From: Theristus sp. LFF4_11
Lineage: Eukaryota > Nematoda > Chromadorea > Monhysterida > Xyalidae
Assembly (NCBI GenBank): GCA_030248135.1
Contig: JASANC010003645.1
Coordinates: 62,001-126,000, forward strand
Reading direction: 5' to 3'
Length of the DNA: 64,000 nucleotides
The translations under genes were made by a program, and so were the position numbers. Below are positions 11,922 through 36,800 of the stretch, one piece after another (the stretch's first letter is position 1; each line of letters opens with the position of its first letter). Below the pieces are notes generated by a model that saw nothing but the letters and a program-made list of their open reading frames with translations, was not told the DNA's origin and did no database searches.

Positions 11922-14900
11922 ATGGATGACCTAGAAGCCGAGAATTTCGGCTTTCCATTTGAGCCGTACGAAATCCAGCGAGCTTTTATGCGCCAGCTGC
12001 ATCGAGCGCTGATCGACGCCAAAGTGGGCATCTTTGAAAGTCCCACCGGCACTGGTTCGTTTTCATGATTGTGTGAAAAAACGTTTTTTCGCACTGGGTG
12101 ACACGAGAAAAGTTTTTAAGGTGGAATTACCGAACGGCTGTTTGTTCGGCCAGTTCTAAATGTGAGGAGGTTCATCACTTCCTGGTTGGCTGCTTGCTTA
12201 AGTGACCAATCAACGCTTTATAAAAGCATCTGCGAGGTGTTCACCCAAAAAAGTGTCACTGTAATTTGTTACTAGTTCTGCGACTAGACACTAGATGCAC
12301 GCGTGCGTTGAACATTGGTTTTGATGATTGGCAGTGGCACGGCGTTTTTAATTAGTGACCTGCGGTGCGACAGTCACTGCCTATTTTGCGTTGCCGAATC
12401 AACTTCAATCATGAAACGTGATTTCCTTTCAATGAGTCGCAGAGTGGTAAAAGAAAAGATAACTTTTCTCCTCCTCATTTTGCTTTCGAAATTCGAAATG
12501 AAATTGAGAAAAGCACTGTCAGGCAAGTCGCTGAGCATACTTTGTGGCGTGCTCAGTTGGCTGCAGGCGCACGACGCCGCAGAACAGACGAGCCTCGAAA
12601 ACGAACGCTCCAAACTCGACTCAAAGATTGCCGATCTTGACAAATCGACTGACTGGATCGCGAATCACGCCGAGAAAATGCGATTACAAGAGGAGAAAAA
12701 CAAAATTTCCGACGAACTGGAGCGACTGAACCGAATTCAAGTGAAAATCCGCCAGCTGCACCAGCGTGAGAATGCGTTCACAACGACGTCGCTGAAGCAG
12801 CGCCCGGCGAAACGGAGAAATGATGAGTCGGCTGAGGAAGACGCCGAAAATGACAGGCAAAACAAAGAAACGCAGGAACATGAGCAGATTCAACGGTTTC
12901 TGGAGTCGATTTCAAAGGAACGAGCGACAAGAAAAAGTGGAGACTGTGAAAATGAGCAGCTTGAGGAAGTGGACGCCGATATTGCACCGAAAACTGTCGA
13001 TTATAGCAGCGATAATGAAAGTGGTCGGTGTTGATTTTGTTTTGTTTTTTAATTTTATTTTGTCCGTTTTCTGTTGTTGTTTTTCCAACACCATCTCACA
13101 GACAGTTATCCAATAAAAACATCAACACGCTCAGTGGCTGCATCAAGTCGACAATGCAACCAATCATCAACAGGCCTAATTCAAAGTCAGCCAATCAGCC
13201 AATCATGAATAACCCGCAAAAGGGTCAAAACCAAATCAACCAAAACCCACTACGATACAACAATTCCAGGACCGTCGAATTCCAACCCACCGGAGACATC
13301 GGACCAACGCGGCTGCACCAAGATTTTCTACGCCTCTCGCACGCACTCGCAGTTGGACCAAATTGTGGCCGAATTGGCCAAAACACGGTTTGCCCGAAAA
13401 ACGCGCGTTCTGGTGCTCGGGTCTCGGCGTGCCCTGTGCGTCAATGAGGCCGTGCAGAAAATGGCGTCAGGTTTTTAGTTCTACGTTTTTTTTAAATTTT
13501 AGTTTCAGAACAGGTTGATCACAAACACGACTGAAAAGGCTCCCAATCGGGTATCCATGTGAGTGATTTGGACTATTTATACGGTCAAACCGTCAAAACT
13601 GTGCAATTTGTGCATTCTGGCATTTGAATCTGGCATGCTGATTGGCCTCATAGAGCTGTGGTTGGTGGTTGGGCCAATCAATTAGCCTTGCCCAATTTAA
13701 AAACCAATCAGCTGATTGATTGCCAATGATCCCCAGTTCGACTGTCTGTTGTACTCATGTGTTCAATCACAAGTCACTCAACTCATAGGCAGCTAATCAG
13801 CGTATCTTCCCTGCAAAGGTGTGTTCGACTGTAAACGAAGTCGCTTTTTTCAGTGTCCCTCATGAACGATCATTGCGTGCAGATGCAGAATTGCAAGGCT
13901 GCTTCGAATAAGGCTGCGAAAGTCGCCGACATTGAAGACGCAACTGGTGCAGCCAGTGCACGAAAACCGACCAAGGTTCTTGTTGTGTACTTGTTCAATT
14001 GATCTTTTGCTAGTGTGTGGCCGCATGGCCGCATGGTGAATCTGTCGCCATTTGGTGGACATTGCCTCGAATCCTCGTAATACGTTGCTCACCACATGGT
14101 GGCAAATTCACCTCATTCCACCACATCGTCGCACGGATGTGGCACCGAGCGAGCAAACGACGCATCCACAACAACCCGCAACTTCTCCACCAACACAGCA
14201 GCAACAGTCAACCTCCATTGGGCGTTGTCCATTCAACGTCCGCGAGCAAGTGCACGATCTCTCGGACGAGCTGCTGCGTCGTGTGCGCACTGTGCACGAG
14301 GTCGTGCGATTGGGCCAGCAACAGAGCGCGTGTCCGTATTACGCGACCAGACGGGCGCTGCCGTACGCGCAGCTGGTGCTGCTGCCGTATCAGGTCGGGT
14401 TGTGAAGGGAAGCGATTGGTTTTGGAAGGGGCTGGCTGGTTCAATAGAGGCACATGCATCTGTGACGTTTGTCGCTATTTATTGAATTTCGTTTGTTTGC
14501 AGATCCTTTTGCACGAGAGCACTCGTGTGTCGTGGGGCGTTGACGTGCGCGACAATGTGGTGATCGTGGATGAGGCGCACAATCTGCTGGACGCCATCGG
14601 CGCCACCTATTCCGCTGAAGTGTCGCTTGCGCAGGTGTAGAAAAGAATGAAAAGCTTGCTCTGTGAGAATGAAAAAATTACCAGTTCATCAAGGCTTTTA
14701 ATTTGTGCGTGAGACGTGACAATGGGCAATTCGATTCGTGGACTGATTGCTGTTTCACTGAATCCAAATATAAATGGCGCATATGTACAGCATGGTCGAA
14801 ATGATAAGGCAGTCCTTGTATTCTTTATCAAGGCGGGGTTAGTCGCATACTAGGAGTTGTATTTTTCAAGAATGCCAAGATATTTGCCAGACTTTTGTGC

Positions 14901-17900
14901 AATGGACAAAGAATGAACATAATAGCACGAACAACCGATTAATTAAAAAAAACACGTCAAATTTGATACACACATTAGGTTGCTGAAGGTCTTTTTTCTT
15001 TCATTCAAAATTCGCGCGCTTCTTGCACCCTAAAAAAGCTGCCATATTTCCTCGGCTATTCCATAGTTCGCTTGATCAAATTGATAAAAAAATTGAAATG
15101 AAAAAGGATTGGGCACTTTTGTGCCCTGTACTGTTAATAAATTTCTAAAATAAAAATATTTCAGATCTCCGGAGCCCTGCAACAACTGCGCTGCTATATT
15201 GACCGATTCCGCTTGCGCTTGAAAGCGCGAAACTTGATGTACGTACGACAATTGGAGGTGCTGCTGTGCAGACTGGTGAACGCAACGAAAACGCTCGACA
15301 CACGACGCGTCTACGATCTGACTTCGTTTGCGATACAGGTCAGGGTTCGGAAAGAGTTTTCTGTAGATTTTTTTGGAAACTAGGGTATGCAGTTGATAAA
15401 GTGCACTTAAACGAACCCTCAACGTAGCTTGTTTGGGCTAGAACTAGCGGTGAACTATTTTGAAGCAACCAACCTGATTCGCTGGTTTGAATTCGGTCCA
15501 CTGATTTGCACACATCGGCAGCTCAGCTCGCAGGCTGACTGCATGCATGGTGTTGTTCCTGGAATTGACTGGCATCGGACTGCTCGATTTGTTTGAAAAC
15601 AGCTTTTGTCAATTTGTCATTTTGAATACCACAGAAAGCGCCGATAAAATCCACGAGTACTGTATTAAGGGTCTAGGTCTACTTACGTGAACTTGAGTCT
15701 CGCTTTTTGAGAGTACCGTCCCGACCCCTATTACCTATCCGTTCAGGCACAGATGTTGCTGTTTTTTTTCAATGATGCTTTTTTCAACACAGGCCGAAAT
15801 CGACGACATCAACCTGTTCAAACTGTTGGCCTACATTGAGCACAGTGAATTGTGTCGCAAATTGTTCGGCTTTTCGTCGCGCTATGCTAAAAACGGCAAT
15901 TCCAATGGATCTGGGGACCAGAAACAGTCAGATACCACTGAGAAAGCATCATCAAAACCGAACTGTCCGAAATGCAGCGCCAAATGCTCAAGTGGTCTCC
16001 AACGACTGCTGAATAAACAGCAATCGTCTGAAAATACAGCGTGCACTTGTAAAAGCGCCAGTGCAGCGACGCAAACTTTGTTTGAAATGCCGATCGGAAG
16101 TCCATTGTATGCGGTGAAATCGTTCATGGAGGCGTTGTGCTCGCAACGAGACGATGGACGCGTTTTGGTGGCGGTGGCTGCTGGGGCGGGCGAGCTGGAC
16201 AGACGGTTGCAATGGCGTTTGGAATTCTTCAATTTCTTTTTTTTGGATACGAGTGATGTTGTTTGAAAATTTCTGCCGTATTACCTCTATTAACCCCCCC
16301 CCAAATTAAACCCCCCCCCAATTAAACCCCCATCCCCTCGACAAGTTTCCAAATAATCCCCCCCCCCAAAAATAATCCCCCATGGGGGATTATTGGAAAC
16401 CTGTTTGAAACACATACCCAGAAAAACATACATATAAACAGTGAATTCAGTGGCTGGTTGCAGTGAAAATGATGAAATTGTGCTACCAAAGGCCCCAAAT
16501 GGATGAGTTAATGGTAATTTCATTACAAAAGGCTGTTGTAAAAGGAAATTTTTATGTAGAGTAGAAGTTTCTGCGACTTCCTTTCTGCCATGGAAGGTAT
16601 TTTTGCCATTTTGCCCACCCCTAAAAATGGTTTCCAAATAAACCCCCCCCCCAAAATAACCCCCCCCAAAATAAACCCCCACCCCCAGAAGTCGCTGAAG
16701 AAATAAACCCCCATGGGGGTTTATTAGAGGTAATACGGTATTTTATACAAAAATTAATGCCGAAGTGTCCAAATCAATTATTAGTCGCCTGCGTTCGTCT
16801 GATTTGTGTCCGTTCTCGTTGACTGGTTCGGCATCGCAACTAACATCGCATTCACACACGCACACCATTGTAGCCATTCGTTTTTTCTAACTCTGCACTG
16901 GTTTTTGTGCAGTCTGCGTTTTCTGCTGTTGAATCCGGCGAGTCGGCTGGCGGAGATCGTGTCGCAAGCGAGAGCGCTCATACTGGCCGGCGGCACGATG
17001 GAGCCGGCGGATGAGCTGCTGGACGCGCTGCATCGGGTGTGCCAGTTGCCCGTGGACAGACTGCTACGGTTCACGTGCGCTCACGTCATCGGTTGGTGGC
17101 GTATTGAGATTGAGAGTGTCGTGGAGCGGTTGGACATTGCTTTGGTCACAGATGTCATTGGCTGCATTTGACGCAAAATGGCAGGTTCGAAAATTTGAAC
17201 CTGCCATTTGAACTTGCCACCAACAACAATTTTGTTTTTCGAATTTATTCTGCTCACCAAACTGTTGATTGGAACAGATCAGATGCGTCAACCAGAAGAG
17301 TTCAACATCCACACTCGAACTCCCCGGGCATCGTAAAACAAAATTTTGAAAAGTGCAACATTTTCCAGCCCCACAGCAACTCCTGATGGCTGCCGTCGGC
17401 TGCGCGCCCGATGGCAGTCCACTAAAATTCACATTCGAAAATCGATCGCGCCCACAGACGCTGAGCCAGTTGGGAGCGGTTTTGGAGGAAATCTCGGTTG
17501 CGATTCCTGCTGGTGGTGGTGTGATCGTGTTCTTCCCGTCGTACGACTACATGCAGACGGTTGCGAAACAGTGGACTGCGAGTGGGGTGATGGCGAAATT
17601 GAAGGTGACAATGAGCTGCAAACAAAGGTGGCGGGGCGAGCCTGTTGAATGCTGGTGGCTTTGGTGTCTGCAAACACAGAGAAACTGCAAAACGTGACAA
17701 CTTTCAGCACTCTATTTTTGGATTCTGACATTCTGATTGGCTGCATCAAACGGGGGATCAAACGGGGGTTCCTCAAACCAACCAGTGAGCTAATTCAAAA
17801 GCAGCTACTTGGTCGATCAACTGTGTGTAGTTGATAGTTTGACTGACTGTGAACCTATAACTAAACGCTGCGCTGCCTTTTGATAAATATGAGTCAAGGC

Positions 17901-19053
17901 GCACTCCACTATACTGTAACTTAGGACAGACGTATCGTATCCCATCGCAACAAATCGCTTGCATCCCCACAAAATTGCTGCTTTTCCGTGCGCAGTCTTG
18001 CGGTCGAATATTCGTTGAGCCTCGTGAAACGTCCCGGACGTCGGTGGTGCTGGCCGACTACGCACGTGCGATCGGGCTCGGGGGAAAACGACGTGCGATG
18101 CTGTTTGCGGTGGTCGGCGGCAAAATGAGCGAAGGTGGTGCACGGCTTGTGCGTTGTGCAATCAGGCCTTTCGTTTTGAGCGGCGACGCCCGATTTTACG
18201 ACGCAGCTCCCACACGGCGTCCGCACCCGACCGAGCCCGCTCGATCGGCCAAATTGCGCCACTAGCTTTCCCACCTGTTGGGCGATGAACAACAACAACA
18301 ACGCCCGATTTTTGCATTGTGGCTTGGCACCGCGCGCCAGTGCTGGACATTGTTGCGCTCACCCAGCACTCGGTTTATTTTTCAGGCATCAACTTTGCGG
18401 ACGATCTCGGCCGCGTCGTGGTCATGGTTGGGTTGCCGTATGCGAACAAGGAGTCGCCAGAACTGAAGGAGAAAATGATGGTCAGATCTAAAACTCATTT
18501 TCAGTTTTTGTCAAAATCGGTTTCGAGGGTCAAAATTTATTTTTCCATAAGTTTTTCTGAAGTACTTGGATCGCGCATCGGCTGGCAGCAACAATGCAAA
18601 TCGCCTTGGCCAGTTGTACTATGAGAATCTGTGCATGCGCGCCGTGAATCAGTCGATTGGACGCGCGATCAGGCATCGTGCTGTTGGTTCTCTTTGTTTC
18701 TTTTTTAATTTAGTTTGCTTTAAAGATATCTTTCGTCGCACCAATATGTGGATGGAAACAAGAACAAGTTGAACTGGTGGCGGTCGAAATAGGAAGATGG
18801 AAATTGTTCTGTCTGAAAAAGTGGCGGAGTAACATTTTTTTGCAGTGTATACTAAAAAGATTTTTCTCAACTTTAGGACTACGCCGCCGTAGTTTTAGTT
18901 GACGCCCGTTACTGCGAGCCTCGAATCACCGAGAAACTGCCGCAGTGGATGTGCAAATCGTTACAAATTCATTCGATCAATTTTCGACCGGTTCCGGCGG
19001 CGATTCGAAGTTTCTTTGATGGAGTTCGACAAAAGTTCGACGTAAAACAATAA
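11922..19053 (+). CDS. DDX11: DDX11/CHL1 iron-sulfur DNA helicase
   Basis: ATP-dependent 5'-3' superfamily 2 helicase of the XPD/FANCJ group, nuclear, acting in sister-chromatid cohesion and replication-fork stability. Fourteen exons: 11922-12054, 12523-13023, 13270-13470, 13854-13975, about 14199-14393 (start uncertain), 14503-14634, 15165-15338, 15793-16205, 16913-17091, 17369-17604, 17996-18134, 18386-18480, 18563-18682, 18877-19053. Walker A is split by intron 1 (ESPTGTG|KSLS). KIFYASRTHSQ is motif Ia. Four cluster cysteines are visible in LCVN, DHCVQMQ, RCPFN and ACPYY. VIVDEAHNL is motif II, VVGGKMSEGINF motif V, and NQSIGRAIRH motif VI. Order and spacing follow human DDX11 closely, including LVLLPYQ, FLLLNP and FFPSYDY. 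A charged Lys/Glu-rich insertion between motifs I and Ia is also seen in the family. ATG at 11922 directly precedes the Q-motif-like PFEPYEIQRAFM. All catalytic motifs are intact. The 11467-11921 gap from MED1 contains nothing recognised. Confidence 0.92.
16268..16742. mobile_element. Poly-C/poly-G MITE-like element in DDX11 intron
   Basis: The ends are inverted: CCGTATTACCTCTATTAACC at about 16273 and its near complement ending GGTAATACGG at about 16738. Inside each end lie repeated tracts of 7 to 10 C separated by AAATTAAA or AAATAA, plus internal palindromes such as CCCCCATGGGGG (around 16379 and 16711). It sits in the intron between 16205 and 16913. No convincing target duplication was seen and there is no coding capacity. 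Confidence 0.6.
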
Positions 19054-19465
19054 TTTAGTGATTGATGATTTGTTTTTTTTCTGATCAAATTTCGTTTTTT
19101 TCAACCAACCCGTTCTTGTTGTGCATTTTTCCGACAAGTTATAAAAGGTTACTCTCATTTTCAGTTTGTGTTTCAATATTTCAAGAATGAAATTCAAGTG
19201 TGTCTGATTAAATCACACGCTGGATTTAGCTATCACTTTTTGTTTTTATGCTTCATGAAAGAAAGCAAAGAGAGCGCTTTAGCATCTTCAGAAAATTTGT
19301 CATATAATAACGTGCAAGCACTATTTCTTGCGGTTTCGCCTGGTAAGCGTATACCGCGGGCCCCAGGCTCGTCAGTACGACAAGTATTCTTCCCGGAGTT
19401 GTGGTGAATTGGTGAATTCTGAGCGAGATGAAGTTCACAACGTTTCGGACAGCGCAGTCGGCAGA
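19054..19465. other. Spacer after DDX11
   Basis: A/T-rich sequence with no supported exon. The part around 19140-19250 (TATAAAAGGTTACT..., AAATCACACGCTG) resembles 20240-20330 (AATAAAAGTTACTGTC..., GAATCACACGCTG), which suggests a diverged dispersed or locally duplicated repeat. Confidence 0.4.
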
Positions 19466-20545
19466 CCGTTCGCGTGTGCCAACTACGATGCATCCACGTT
19501 GCACACAGTGTTCAGGTTGCTGCACCTGAACTGTGCCAATGACAATGTGCACTGCTCCGATCGTGTGCCGACAGTGCTCGCTGCTGCGCACCACCTGCAG
19601 ATCGATTGCGTAGTCAAGGAATGTGAGAAAGCGGTGAAACGGAATGTCTGCGCTCGCAATTCGCTACTGGTGTGTTTGCGTTGTCTTCAACTGGTTTCTT
19701 CTAAATTTAGTCAATTCCGCTCGGTTTGAAAATTCGCTTTTCAGTTTTTCCTTCAACAATTATTCAAGGAAGCGGCTATTCTCAATTGTAGTCGTCTGAT
19801 TCTGCTCGAGTGCCTGCGCGCGTGCGACATGGTTGGTCTGGTCAAGGTTGTTCCGTTGGTAGTTGCACAACTGATGGCCAGCACCTGGCGGAAGAAACAA
19901 ATGCAGACGATCGGCGGCGTTTTGCATGGCAGTCGCGGTGAAGGGTGGCAGGTCGTGGTGGAGCAGCAGAAGAAGGTGTTTTCGTCAACGTTTTGATCAA
20001 CCACAACACGCTTTTTTTGTCGTTGATGCTCTGGTGATGCATTTGCTATTCCTGTCTTAAGTTTTGACGTTTCGCAAAATCTGCCTCTTTGTTGTGCTGC
20101 AAGTGAGAGAACCATTTTCCCCATGTGAGAATTGAACGATTTTGTGATTTCCTATGTTGATTTTTTATCACTCTTTTTTGTCGTTGATTCTCTGCGATTT
20201 CTGGTTTTGCAGAAACAGTTTTCTTCCCCCGCCCTCTGGCGAGTAATAAAAGTTACTGTCTACCATTTCGGCTTCATGCTATAACATAATCGAAATGTGT
20301 GTTCTCTTGAATCACACGCTGTATTTTGAAACACATTTGGTTTCGTGAGAGAGCAGAAATTGCGTCGTCGCTTAAGAAACGTGTGTTCGCAACTTTCTTG
20401 AAAGTTAGCTGACGAGCTGTTCTGAGAATACATAATGTGCATGTAGGTTCAAAACGGGTGGATTTTTTTCAGGAAAGTCAACCGATTGAAATTTTGCTGC
20501 CCGTCACAAAAAAGTTTTTTCTGCAAAAACTTTCAAGAAGAACTC

Positions 20546-20556
<11 letters not shown>
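19466..20556 (+). pseudogene. BTB C-terminal half plus BACK-like exons, probable partial duplicate
   Basis: Exons 19466-19669 and 19745 to about 19980, with a possible terminal exon 20473-20556, join in phase. The first encodes the second half of a BTB fold (TLHTVFRLL, VLAAAHHLQIDCVVKECEKA), and the second a BACK-like start (FKEAAILNCSRLILLECL). They correspond in order and content to exons 21554-21772 and 22078-22308 of the downstream KLHL gene. I found no exon for the first half of a BTB domain and no kelch repeats belonging to this copy. It could be an exon-duplication relic, a truncated BTB-BACK gene, or the true 5' part of the KLHL gene, which would then carry two BTB-BACK units. The last needs a phase-2 donor near 19970; candidates exist but none is strong. 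Confidence 0.45.
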
Positions 20557-32616
<12,060 letters not shown>

Positions 32617-32634
32617 GATAGGTTACATCGTTAC

Positions 32635-32895
32635 ATGTCTATGGTTTCTCAGGTTTTGCAAGTTTTACTATATGGTTTCTCAGGTTTTGCAAGTTTTACT
32701 ATATTGTTTCTCAGGTTTTGCAAGTTTTACTATATTGTTTCTCAGGTTTTGCAAGTTTTACTATATTGTTTCTCAGGTTTTTACTATATTGTTTCTCAGG
32801 TTTTTACTATACTGTTTCTCAGGTTTTTACTATATTGTTTCTCAGGTTTTACAAGTTTTACTACATTGTTTCTCAGGTTTTACAAGTTTTACAAT
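32635..32895 (+). repeat. Minisatellite of 31- and 21-base units
   Basis: About nine tandem copies of a unit of the form ATTGTTTCTCAGGTTTT(GCAAGTTTTACTAT). Several units lack the GCAAGTTTT part, giving a 21-base form. It begins about 20 bases after the KLHL stop codon, probably in the 3' untranslated or flanking region. Every unit contains TTTCTCAGGTTTT, an acceptor-like and donor-like AG|GT. Confidence 0.85.
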
Positions 32896-32990
32896 TCTTA
32901 CCATTTTTACTGTTCAAGTTTTAATGTTACGATGTTTGATTGCGGGTTTGATATTTATCATCACTTTGCTCACTTCTGCTTTTTACAGAT

Positions 32991-33228
32991 GAATAAACGT
33001 TTCATTTCGACCGTGAATGTTTTTTTGCGTTTGGCATTGATTCTCGCGGTCGTCTCCGTCCGTCCCGAGTTCACGCGGTACAAAGGTGACCGTTACTGCA
33101 TCGTCCACTGTCACGTCCTAACTTCACCGTTGCGGAAATATCAAATGATGCGTCCATATGTTTTCGAAAATGAGAAATTGCAAACAAATAAATTGTGCTT
33201 GCCACTGGATGCCAAGTATACCAATTGA
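32991..33228 (+). CDS. Short hypothetical frame after minisatellite
   Basis: ATG at 32991, just after a TTTTTACAG acceptor-like site, begins a frame of 78 residues with a hydrophobic stretch (FLRLALILAVVSV) that could be a signal peptide or membrane segment, then a basic region with three cysteines. No homology is recognised. It may be chance or an exon of an unseen gene. Confidence 0.2.
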
Positions 33229-33232
33229 GAAT

Positions 33233-33537
33233 ACTACAGTCCAACTCTGTCACGTATCCAACTAGTTGATCGGTTGATGATCATGTGATGCATGCATTCT
33301 GTACAGACATGGCTGTGGAGAGGCGGAGTTTGGTTTGCACAGAAAGCATGCAGCATTACGGGACCATTAAGCATTCAACAGTTGGATATGTTGGAAATGT
33401 TGGAGAGTATATCATCTACATACAATCAGCTGATTTGTTGGTGATCACGTGATGCATGCAATCTGTAAAGCAGTTCTTGCGGTAGAGGTGGAGTCTGTCC
33501 TGCACAGAATTTTATATGATATGGAGTTGGACTGTAG
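33233..33537. mobile_element. CAGTCCAACTC-ended MITE, about 300 bases
   Basis: The termini ACTACAGTCCAACTC (33233) and GAGTTGGACTGTAGT (ending about 33537) are exact inverted repeats with TA at the ends. Inside are two related halves, each with GTGATGCATGCA(T/A)TCTGTA and a GGCGGAGT/GTGGAGTCTG stretch, and CAGAAAGCATGC as in the element at 10090. It lies between the KLHL and ZER1 genes. Confidence 0.65.
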
Positions 33538-33844
33538 TGAGACCCGGCTATCTTAACTGCACCCTCCCAGTGGGCCAGTCTGAAGAACACCCCAATCGTT
33601 TGTTATCAATACTATTGTTTGCTTCATTCACACCATAGCACACAGTAAGGATGGAATGGAGCATTCCAGAAATATTTTGCACACGAGGACGCGCACGTGT
33701 TTTTGTCGTTTTTTTTTACATTTTGTTCTTTTTTCTGGGTGGAAGCAGAAGCAGCACAAGAAAATTTTTCTTGCACAACTTTTGTTCACCACGAGTAAAT
33801 TTTTTTTGCAAAATGTCAGAGAGAGCAGTGGACCCGAAAACAAG

Positions 33845-36800
33845 ATGACGTTTGGCGACGTGCCGCCGAATGCGCCGTCGTTGCTGCATTTGAGCGCTGG
33901 CGGAATCGCGAATAATTCGCGGCTGCTGTTTGTGGACACCGTCCAGGCACAACAGAGCTCGTCAACTGACGACGACAACGATTTGCACAATGCCAAAGCA
34001 CCACACACTGCTGAACGTTGGTTTTTTTGAGGAGACGCATTGGGTTTTTGTATGTTTGATTGGTTTGCCTTTTTGTCTGCTTGTTACGGCACACACACCC
34101 ACACAGCTATTGCATTGTATTACATCACACAGCTATTGCATTGTATTGCATCATTATGGTGCAATCAAACCTATATAATTTCATTCATGCATTCATTCAT
34201 GTCACTCATTCTTTCATTTTTATTCGTCCATCCGATCCAATAAAAAGTTCACATCCAACCGTGGCGTCGCACCTGTTCGTATGGTTGTAGGAACCATAGC
34301 GTAACATGCTTAAACGATCGAGGTTGAGGTTTTTTGACGGTTGGTTAGACGGTTTCGTTGAATCGCTCGCTGTGGTGATTGGTTTCGCAGAAAAGTACGA
34401 TTGGCTGTTTGTCGTGTTGGATGATTGCATGTGAACATTGCCTCAACCACTGCAGCCTCCGTTGGTCAATCATCGCCGCCGCACCTTCCGTTGCCCGTTT
34501 GTGAGGCGATCATTGGCTCGTTGGCAGAGAAATGGTACGACGAAAAGAACGACGATCGGGAGCCGGACGAGACGTTGGCCACGTTGGAGGTGTTCACCGA
34601 CGCACAGCGCACGCCCATCGAGAATCTGACGTTGCAGGTGCGCAGCTGGCTGGTGTCTTGTCAGTGGGCGTGTGGAAATACATGAAAGAGCTTTCGTCAA
34701 TTTCGCCATCTATAATAATCCTTGAATGCAGTGTGAATCAAGTGAGATTGATTGGCCGCTTTTGGCCGATTTGCGTTCTCTAGTGTCGTTCCCTCATCTC
34801 GTGGCGGCCAAAAAGCCTGCAGCGTTTGCACACCACCGCCCCCACTCACCGATCCAGCAAAGTTTTTATACCTTGACATTTTTAGAGGCGATTCAAGAAG
34901 AAAATCAGAATCAATCAGCCAACAGCTTTGAATCCAACCGATCCCATACATCATTTCGAAAACTTCAGTAAACCGAAGCAGTTGCTTTGCTTTCCTCCGT
35001 GCAGCACAGCAAAATCGAGGACGACCTGTTGGAGCGTCTGCTGCGCGCGCACCACGCCCGTCTGCGCACGCTGAATCTGCTCGACTGCTACCGCCTGCAC
35101 CCGCTCACCGGCACCTTCCATCCGTCCTTGGAGCAACGTCTCACCGACGACAACGTCAACTTCAGCAACTTGCAGACGCTCAAGATCGATCGACTGAATC
35201 TGTTCACGTTCTTCGTGCGGCGACGCCGGCGTACGCTCTCCAGCACGTACCGGAGCGCTTCAAAAGAGGTCTCTGCCTGGATGTGTGCCCAGTTTTGTGT
35301 CTTGTGTTTTGTTTTGTGTTTTGATTTAAAACTTTCAATCGCACTGTCAAACTCTCAGATTTCCGAACTGCATGCGGATTTTATCGTGTAAGATCAAGAT
35401 GTGACACGCTGCTCGTTGGCTGACTGTCAGTATCCAAGTTGCTAACATCACTTTTAGACTTCTTCACTCACATTCATGTAACACAAAGTGATCACAGTAC
35501 CGCAGTTGTCAGATACCGTGGCGGGATATACCACAAAACCCTCATACTGGTTCGCGCAGTCCGTGTGACATTTTGCGGCACCGTTGGCGTTGTGTGCACA
35601 GCAGCCAGCATTGACGGCACGTGCATCACAATCGAACTTTCCTCAAACCGGTGTCAGTCTGGGTGTCCTCCGCGCTGCGCACCGTGGTGCCTGTACGTCA
35701 CACGGTCACACGGTATCGTACTCTCATTCGCATCCACCATACCCGTGCGACGGTGTGCTGGAGCCCGGTGTTGACGCCGGAACGCAGTGTCCAACGCCGC
35801 ACGCCAATTTGTGGCGACCAGCACCATGTCGCAAATGTCAGCAGCCGGTTGTCGCATCAGCATTATGCTGCATCACATCGTCGCACAGCACGGACAAGCA
35901 TACCGCACACAATCACTCACTTCCCATTCCGCCGTTTCACAAACGAATTGCCTTCCCGCACCGCCCACCGATTGAAACGTCTTCCAGCAAAAACGCTGGC
36001 AATGGGCCGCTCAGTCGGTGCTCTATGAACGCAGGCTCTGTGGCCATGAGCGCCGTTCATTCCTGCACAGCCTCAGCGTCAGTCGCAATCAGGCACCTGA
36101 GCAGCAGCAGCAGCAGCAGCCAATCAATGCGCATTATGAACAGGTACAGTCAAACTGTAAAACATGTGCAACTTGTGCAGTCTAGTGTTTGAACCGAAAA
36201 AATCAGCCAATTGCCTCGTTATGATTTACAGTTCGACTGTACACCCAGCAGTTTAGGGTTCCATGGTGAGCTCAGACCGGCCAGCAGCGTGTCTGATCAT
36301 AAAAAAATCCCACGTGTCTGTTTGACAGATGGTATGAACTGTCAACAAAGGCGGATCTGTTCATTTCAGGACGAATCGGGTTACGATGAGGCGGAGAGTC
36401 AAGCGGGCCGTGAATCCGTCCATGACGGCAATCCTGATGAAGAGCAAGGGACGTCGGCAGATGCAGCTGCTGAGAGCAATAATTGCATGGCGGCGACAAC
36501 TCGCTCGTCCAGTTTACACAGTTGGGAGGAGATTGAAGATGATGAGGAGAATATTGATGACGGCTTGATGGAGTCTGATCAGGAGCACCAGGCACTGGAA
36601 CAACTGGTTGGTGAGCCGATGGACACGGCCAGCTCGCATGCTGCACCGATGATGTCGGTCGAAGATGATGAGGGCGAAGGTGAGCTTGCGGTGGAGTTTG
36701 TAATGGAAATTGCTTCTTTGGTTGATTGTATTGAGCTGTTTAGAATAAAAATTGATTGAGAAAAACCTGGGTGAGACTTTTAGTTGGTTGTAAGAGAACC

